In this document: positions 54,072 to 57,655 of the stretch, piece after piece
Numbering within the stretch: position 1 is the first letter of the stretch
How the letters are laid out: the number at the start of each line of letters is the position of its first letter
From: Limosilactobacillus avistercoris
GTDB lineage: Bacteria; Bacillota; Bacilli; Lactobacillales; Lactobacillaceae
NCBI RefSeq assembly: GCF_014836425.1
Contig: NZ_JACSQW010000010.1
Coordinates: 1 to 57,655 of the forward strand
DNA length: 57,655 nucleotides
Direction of reading: 5' to 3'
Made by a program: the position numbers and the translations under genes
The notes under the pieces: model-generated
The model's database searches: none
Seen by the model: only the letters and a program-made list of their open reading frames with translations
Told to the model about the DNA's origin: nothing

Positions 54072-54392
54072 ATAATTCCTCCAAATAATATCTTCAGGAG
54101 ATAAATTAGGTGTAAAAGTTAATTAAATTAAGAAACTTTCACATTAAAATTTCAGAATATAACTATTATAGGCGTCTATTTGGTAGTCGTCAATTCAAAA
54201 ATAAATTTTTGATGAGAAAAACATGTTTAAACACTCGTCTCCACACAATTAATCAAAGCCCCTCATGTTATTTTTTTAGAAATATAACATGAGTTCGTTA
54301 AGAATATTAAGAATAGTGTCTGATGTGGCCTAACTTAATAAAGTTAATCTCATTTTCAATTTAAAGGAACACTAAAGCCACTTTCTTAATAG
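54072..54392. other. Gap between glutaminase and dtpT
   Basis: 321 nt without a gene, AT-rich. It holds the dtpT promoter region and an inverted repeat at 54262-54293. No other RNA or reading frame stands out. Confidence 0.4.
54262..54293. repeat. Perfect 10-bp inverted repeat (CTCATGTTAT arms)
   Basis: CTCATGTTAT, 12-nt spacer, ATAACATGAG. No U-tract on the minus strand, so an operator for dtpT or a weak glutaminase terminator are both possible. Confidence 0.45.
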
Positions 54393-55313
54393 CTAATACC
54401 TAAATAAATCTACTTTTAATTCGCAGCCAAGTTCGTTTAGAGCACTTAACCCCGCAATACTATTACCCACGTCATCTAGTGGTGGATTAAAAATCCCAAT
54501 TCCGTATTTACCTGTCGCAGCACTCATTAAGCCGCCACCAACACCACTTTTAGTTGGAATTCCAATAATTGCAGAATATGTTCCGGACTCATTATATAGT
54601 CCCGTAGTCATCATCAAAGATTTGGTGTATGTTGCCGCTTCACTTGAAATCAACCGTTCATTGTCCCATGGTTTAATTCCATCATTTGCCAGAACCGCCC
54701 CTAGGTTAGCCAGCTCTTCTGCCGTCACCATCATTGAACACTATTTAAAGTAAATTTTTAAACTTGTTGGTACGTCCGCTTTTAGTATCTTCTTCGCTTT
54801 GAGATAATATGCTAAAGAACGATCCATATTACCTGTCCGTTCTTCCGACTCAAATATTTCCGTACTAAGTGTAATCTGCGGGTCATGACAAATTTCACGA
54901 GCAAAACGAATGAGCTGTTCAAACGGCTGCATGTTATTTACTGCCTTTAAAAGCGACGTTACTTCGATTGCCCCCGCGTTAACAAATGGATTCAGTGGGT
55001 GATTGTTCCCCTCAATCTCTAAATTTAAAATTGAGTTGAACGGAAAACCAGTTTGGCGGGCACCAACACGCTGGGTAACATAATCCATTCCTAATTGTTT
55101 TACCGCATATAAAAAAGTAATGACCTTTGAAATACTCTCGATCGCAAATCGTACCTGTGAGTCACCAACTTGTTCTATATCATTTTCTTTAAGATCATAA
55201 ATTGCGATTCCTAATTGATTTGGTTCAACTTTACCTAGTGCAGGAGTATAGTCAGCTACTTTTCCTTCTTTAGTTTTAGCTAAATTATTTTTTATTATTT
55301 GTTCTAAATTCAA
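54393..55313 (-). pseudogene. glsA: Glutaminase, interrupted by one TAG
   Basis: The full frame would give about 306 residues, normal for glutaminase A. SISKVITFLYAV (Ser-x-x-Lys catalytic pair, about 61-72), NPFVNAGAIEV (about 110-120) and GIPTKSGVGGG (about 250-260) are present. In the conserved YFKQCS motif the Gln codon is TAG (54741-54743), after which the frame resumes CSMMVTAEELANLGAVLAN. A single C-to-T change explains it. The start is TTG at 55313, eight nt after GGAGG. It would hydrolyse glutamine to glutamate and ammonia, aiding acid resistance, if suppressed or repaired. Confidence 0.85.
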
Positions 55314-55425
55314 GCGAACCACCTCCTAATTGGCATAATACGTGATTTAAATAAAATAGCAAAAGAAATGCATTTTATCACAATCAAGATAATTAATTAC
55401 TTAATATAATAAAAATTTAAAATAA

Positions 55426-55457
55426 AAAAAGCGCTAGCCAGAATAGCTAACGTTTTT
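55426..55457 (-). terminator. Terminator of tRNA-Asn (first copy)
   Basis: AAAAACGTTAGCTA/GGCTAGCGCTTTTT-type stem with a long T-run on the minus strand. Confidence 0.8.
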
Positions 55458-55464
55458 ATCATGA

Positions 55465-55537
55465 CTCCGGCAGTCAGACTCGAACTGACGACAACCTGAT
55501 TAACAGTCAGGTGCTCTACCAACTGAGCTATGCCGGA
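55465..55537 (-). tRNA. tRNA-Asn (GTT), first copy
   Basis: 73 nt. Acceptor TCCGGCA/TGCCGGA with G73, T-loop TTCGAGT, anticodon loop CTGTTAA. Identical in sequence to the copy at 57500. Confidence 0.95.
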
Positions 55538-55689
55538 ATAAGAAAATATCAAAGATAAATCTTAACAACAATAGTTATTATACAAGATAACATTCTAAGT
55601 AGCAAGAAGAGATTTAAATTAATTAAAAAATTCCCGCAATTTGCGATATAATGCTTATAAAAAGTAAGAAATTTTAAGGAGGTAATCCC

Positions 55690-56175
55690 ATGGCAAATAC
55701 TTTAGTTCTCTACTACTCCGCTACTGGTACAACGAAAAAAGTAGCAGAAGAAATTGCACAAAAGTTGAATGCTGATATTGCGGAAATTCATCCAGTAAAG
55801 CCATACTCAAATGAGGATCTTAATTGGCATGATGAATCTACACGGGCGACTGTAGAACAGAAACAAGAACATGACGGTCGTGTTCCAATTAAAGATGATC
55901 TACCTTCGCTTGATAATTACGATAACGTTATGATTGGTCACCCAATTTGGTGGGGAATTCCACCACGTCTTATTGCCGCAACCATCGATAAACTTGCATT
56001 GAATGGCAAAAATTTGGCAACCTTTGGGACCTCCAGTAGTACAGGCTATGATCGCGCCCAATCTAATATTGAACGAACAATTAAAGAAAATAATTATGAG
56101 GTTAAATTAAATCGGGGAGACGTTCTCAATTCTCAATCAGCTATTGATAATTGGCTCGCTTCATTGAACTTCTAA
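55690..56175 (+). CDS. Flavodoxin-like protein
   Basis: 161 residues. N-terminal FMN phosphate loop LYYSATGTTKKVAEEIA (about 7-23), GHPIWWGIPPRLI (about 82-94) and FGTSSSTGYDRA (about 111-122). Small electron carrier or FMN-dependent reductase of the flavodoxin_4 group. Preceded by TATAAT and an AAGGAGG ribosome site; single-gene unit. Confidence 0.9.
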   Translation: MANTLVLYYSATGTTKKVAEEIAQKLNADIAEIHPVKPYSNEDLNWHDESTRATVEQKQEHDGRVPIKDDLPSLDNYDNVMIGHPIWWGIPPRLIAATIDKLALNGKNLATFGTSSSTGYDRAQSNIERTIKENNYEVKLNRGDVLNSQSAIDNWLASLNF

Positions 56176-56193
56176 CTATCCCCTACTTAAGGT

Positions 56194-56236
56194 AATGCAT
56201 GAACCTGATCCATCATTGGGTTCATGCATTTTATTT
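56194..56236 (+). terminator. Terminator of the flavodoxin gene
   Basis: AATGCATGAACC/GGTTCATGCATT stem followed by TTATTTT. Confidence 0.82.
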
Positions 56237-56313
56237 TCTGTTTTTTGACCAGTAGTCAGTATTCCCAAACGAGTATAATAATATTAATGATTAATTCTAA
56301 AAGGGGCTAAATC

Positions 56314-56916
56314 ATGCGGGAAATTCCAATTAAGCAAGCACATGCAATCCTTAAACGTTTTCTAAAAGGAAAAGGTATTCAACAAATTCAATTATTAACA
56401 AAGAAAAAAGACCGCTCCTTAAGTGTTAAAACAAATAAAGGTGAATTAATGATAATTGAGCAAGGATACGTCGATAAAATTACCAACTACTCATTAAATA
56501 ATGGAGAAGCCAAGCACGCATTAATGACCGCGTTTAAACGAGAATTCCCCCGGAGTCACCAATTATACTTAAATCAAAGAGGCTAAAATAAAACGCAGAT
56601 CGAGTTTAATGAACATGGCTGTAAACCTTTTTTCAAAAAGCATCGGCAACAAAAAGAAATAATTAAGGAATCAATTAATACAGCAGTTGAGAGAGAAATT
56701 GCAACAGGAATGACTAAAGTTAAAGTGGCTACCAAAAAGAAGATCGCTAAACAAACTATTTATGAGTTTCGTTTGAATCTTGGTAAGCTTGGTTCAGCAC
56801 GATTAGCTTTTTCAGCAACGCAAAATCGAGTAATAATTTATTTCATCAGCAGTCATCTCCAAAAATCAACATTCAGTCATGAATTTGAACAAGTAATTGA
56901 CAAAATTGATTACTAA
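56314..56916 (+). pseudogene. Unknown protein interrupted by one TAA
   Basis: A 200-codon frame runs from 56314 to 56916 with one in-frame TAA at 56584-56586 (after YLNQRG); the next codons continue NKTQIEFNEHG in the same frame. Highly basic, with a Lys/Arg-rich N-terminus (LKRFLKGKG, TKKKDRSL) and a basic middle. No known domain. The stop could be a mutated CAA. Alternatively the locus may encode two proteins: 90 residues, and 68 residues from an ATG at 56710, but that ATG lacks a ribosome site. Confidence 0.6.
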
Positions 56917-57207
56917 TAAACTCATTATTACTATTCATAATCATTATTCACTAAATCTACTAAATAAAATAACAGCTAATCAAGAATTGATTAACTGTTA
57001 TAATTCTATCCAAGTAAATTAATATAAAACATTAAATTAAACACACTGGAAATATCACCACAAATCATTGATATATCAGCGTTAGTAGTCTCCTCAAAAT
57101 TGGTCTAAACACACTGAGCCATATTGGCATTTCAGTGTGTTTGCTAGTGTGTTTGAAACAGTAATTCAGAACATTTCAGAACCATTCACTTTACTTCTTA
57201 AGTGTAC
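56917..57207. other. Intergenic repeats before tRNA-Thr
   Basis: No gene. An imperfect hairpin (AACAG-C-TAATCAA / TTGATTA-A-CTGTT) near 56970-57000 may end the upstream gene. AACACACTG or its complement appears near 57040, 57107, 57132 and as AGTGTGTTT near 57146. Confidence 0.4.
57107..57142. repeat. 11-bp inverted repeat with nested hairpin
   Basis: AAACACACTGA and its complement flank GCCA-TAT-TGGC. A further AGTGTGTTT copy lies a few nt downstream. May be a terminator or remnant of an integration site near the tRNA; unresolved. Confidence 0.4.
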
Positions 57208-57252
57208 AAAAAAGCCTACAGATTAAGCTTTGGTGGCTTTTTCTGTAGGCTT
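57208..57252 (-). terminator. Terminator of tRNA-Thr
   Basis: AAGCCTACAGA/TCTGTAGGCTT stem with inner AAGCC/GGCTT-type pairing, then TTTTTTG on the minus strand. Confidence 0.8.
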
Positions 57253-57277
57253 CCGAACTTTACTAAATTCTATCTAG

Positions 57278-57350
57278 TGCTAACTAGAGGAGTCGAACCT
57301 CCGACCTTCTCTTTACGAGGGAGATGCTCTACCAGCTGAGCTAAGTTAGC
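57278..57350 (-). tRNA. tRNA-Thr (CGT)
   Basis: 73 nt. Acceptor GCTAACT/AGTTAGC with A73, T-loop TTCGACT, anticodon loop CTCGTAA, anticodon CGT. The innermost anticodon-stem pair is a C-A mismatch. Confidence 0.88.
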
Positions 57351-57456
57351 AAATAATCAACGTTTATTATTATATCATGACAATAAACGAGTTGAAACAC
57401 CTATTCTTAATTTTATCTAGGTGATTTTTTAACAGGTGTTGTCTTAATAATGAAAC

Positions 57457-57491
57457 AAAAAAGCTGTTAGCCCAATAGCTAACAGCTTTTT
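57457..57491 (-). terminator. Terminator of the rRNA operon / tRNA-Asn
   Basis: AAAAAGCTGTTAGC/GCTAACAGCTTTTTT stem with T-run, directly after tRNA-Asn on the minus strand. Confidence 0.88.
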
Positions 57492-57499
57492 ATCAATGA

Positions 57500-57572
57500 C
57501 TCCGGCAGTCAGACTCGAACTGACGACAACCTGATTAACAGTCAGGTGCTCTACCAACTGAGCTATGCCGGA
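57500..57572 (-). tRNA. tRNA-Asn (GTT), second copy
   Basis: 73 nt, same sequence as the copy at 55465. Here it follows the 5S gene by about six nt, so it is processed from the rRNA precursor. Confidence 0.95.
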
Positions 57573-57578
57573 ATAATA

Positions 57579-57655
57579 GCGTGGCAACGTCCTATCCTCG
57601 CAGGGAGCGATCCCCCAACTACTTTTGGCGTGTTGAAGCTTAACTTCTGTGTTCG
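57579..57655 (-). rRNA. 5S rRNA, 3' part
   Basis: On the minus strand CGAACACAGAAGTTAAGC, then AGTAGTTGGGGGATCGC, GCGAGGATAGGACGTTGCC. Matches 5S rRNA from about position 40 to its 3' end. The 5' part lies beyond the window edge. Confidence 0.95.

Noticed and set aside
54741-54743. Amber suppression (pyrrolysine-like) in the glutaminase
   Set aside because: The position is a conserved Gln, no suppressor tRNA is visible, and the pattern fits a C-to-T mutation.
1-57655. Insertion sequences, prophage genes, CRISPR arrays, restriction or toxin-antitoxin systems
   Set aside because: Looked for repeats, transposase/integrase motifs and spacer arrays; none found in the window.

Overview
The window looks like a chromosomal segment of a low-GC, heterofermentative lactic acid bacterium, most probably Limosilactobacillus (reuteri/oris/vaginalis type). 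The reasons are the heterodimeric beta-galactosidase lacL/lacM, a malolactic enzyme with its LysR regulator, the gene order mrnC-rlmB-sigH-rpmG-secE-nusG-rplK-rplA, a lone ferrochelatase next to an Nramp manganese transporter, NAD salvage by pncB-nadE, and many peptide and amino-acid uptake genes. The genus call is inference from gene content. Most genes are on the minus strand, which runs away from the rRNA operon whose 5S gene ends the window.

Layout. 0.2-4.4 kb: an aminotransferase/ornithine-cyclodeaminase pair behind a leader terminator, and a PadR-DUF1700-DUF4097 envelope-stress operon with a visible palindromic operator. 4.5-9.8 kb: mscL, a small membrane protein, rplJL with its L10 leader, then hemH-mntH-PAP2. 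10-15.3 kb: an amino-acid decarboxylation cluster with a tyrosine-decarboxylase-like PLP enzyme, a PSD/PsiD-like pyruvoyl decarboxylase and an APC transporter whose start is out of frame by one A. 15.4-27 kb: core housekeeping (ribosomal proteins, nusG, secE, sigH, rlmB, mrnC, cysS, fhs, PIN/TRAM protein, radA, dut). 27-32.4 kb: GNAT, rpiA, mleR/mleS, pepC. 32.5-36.3 kb: a cystathionine lyase plus amino-acid ABC transporter operon. 36.4-48.8 kb: esterase, gpmA, a decayed membrane-protein gene, lacLM, tRNA-Leu, broken sprT, tex, nadE-pncB, a GntR regulator. 49-57.6 kb: racemase and AspT-type antiporter, tRNA genes, dtpT, broken glutaminase, flavodoxin, a broken unknown gene, tRNA-Thr, tRNA-Asn and 5S rRNA.

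The most interesting regulatory object is the leader of the 32.6-36.0 kb operon. A 28-residue peptide with three consecutive Cys codons lies between a consensus promoter and an intrinsic terminator. An 11-nt segment just after the Cys codons is complementary to the 5' side of that terminator. This is the layout of ribosome-mediated, cysteine-sensing attenuation, and the operon it precedes encodes a Cys/Met PLP enzyme and a cystine-type ABC importer. Other candidates are an unannotated ~147-nt small RNA at 21.8 kb, with a direct-repeat PhoP-type box and CU-rich anti-Shine-Dalgarno stretches; a terminator-bearing leader of unknown class before the ornithine-cyclodeaminase gene; a large structured region upstream of sigH; and a separate promoter plus leader terminator in front of nusG.

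Gene decay is visible. sprT, the glutaminase gene and one unknown gene each carry a single in-frame stop. One large membrane-protein gene is riddled with frameshifts and stops. The APC transporter is frameshifted in a homopolymer. I saw no insertion sequence, prophage or CRISPR array.
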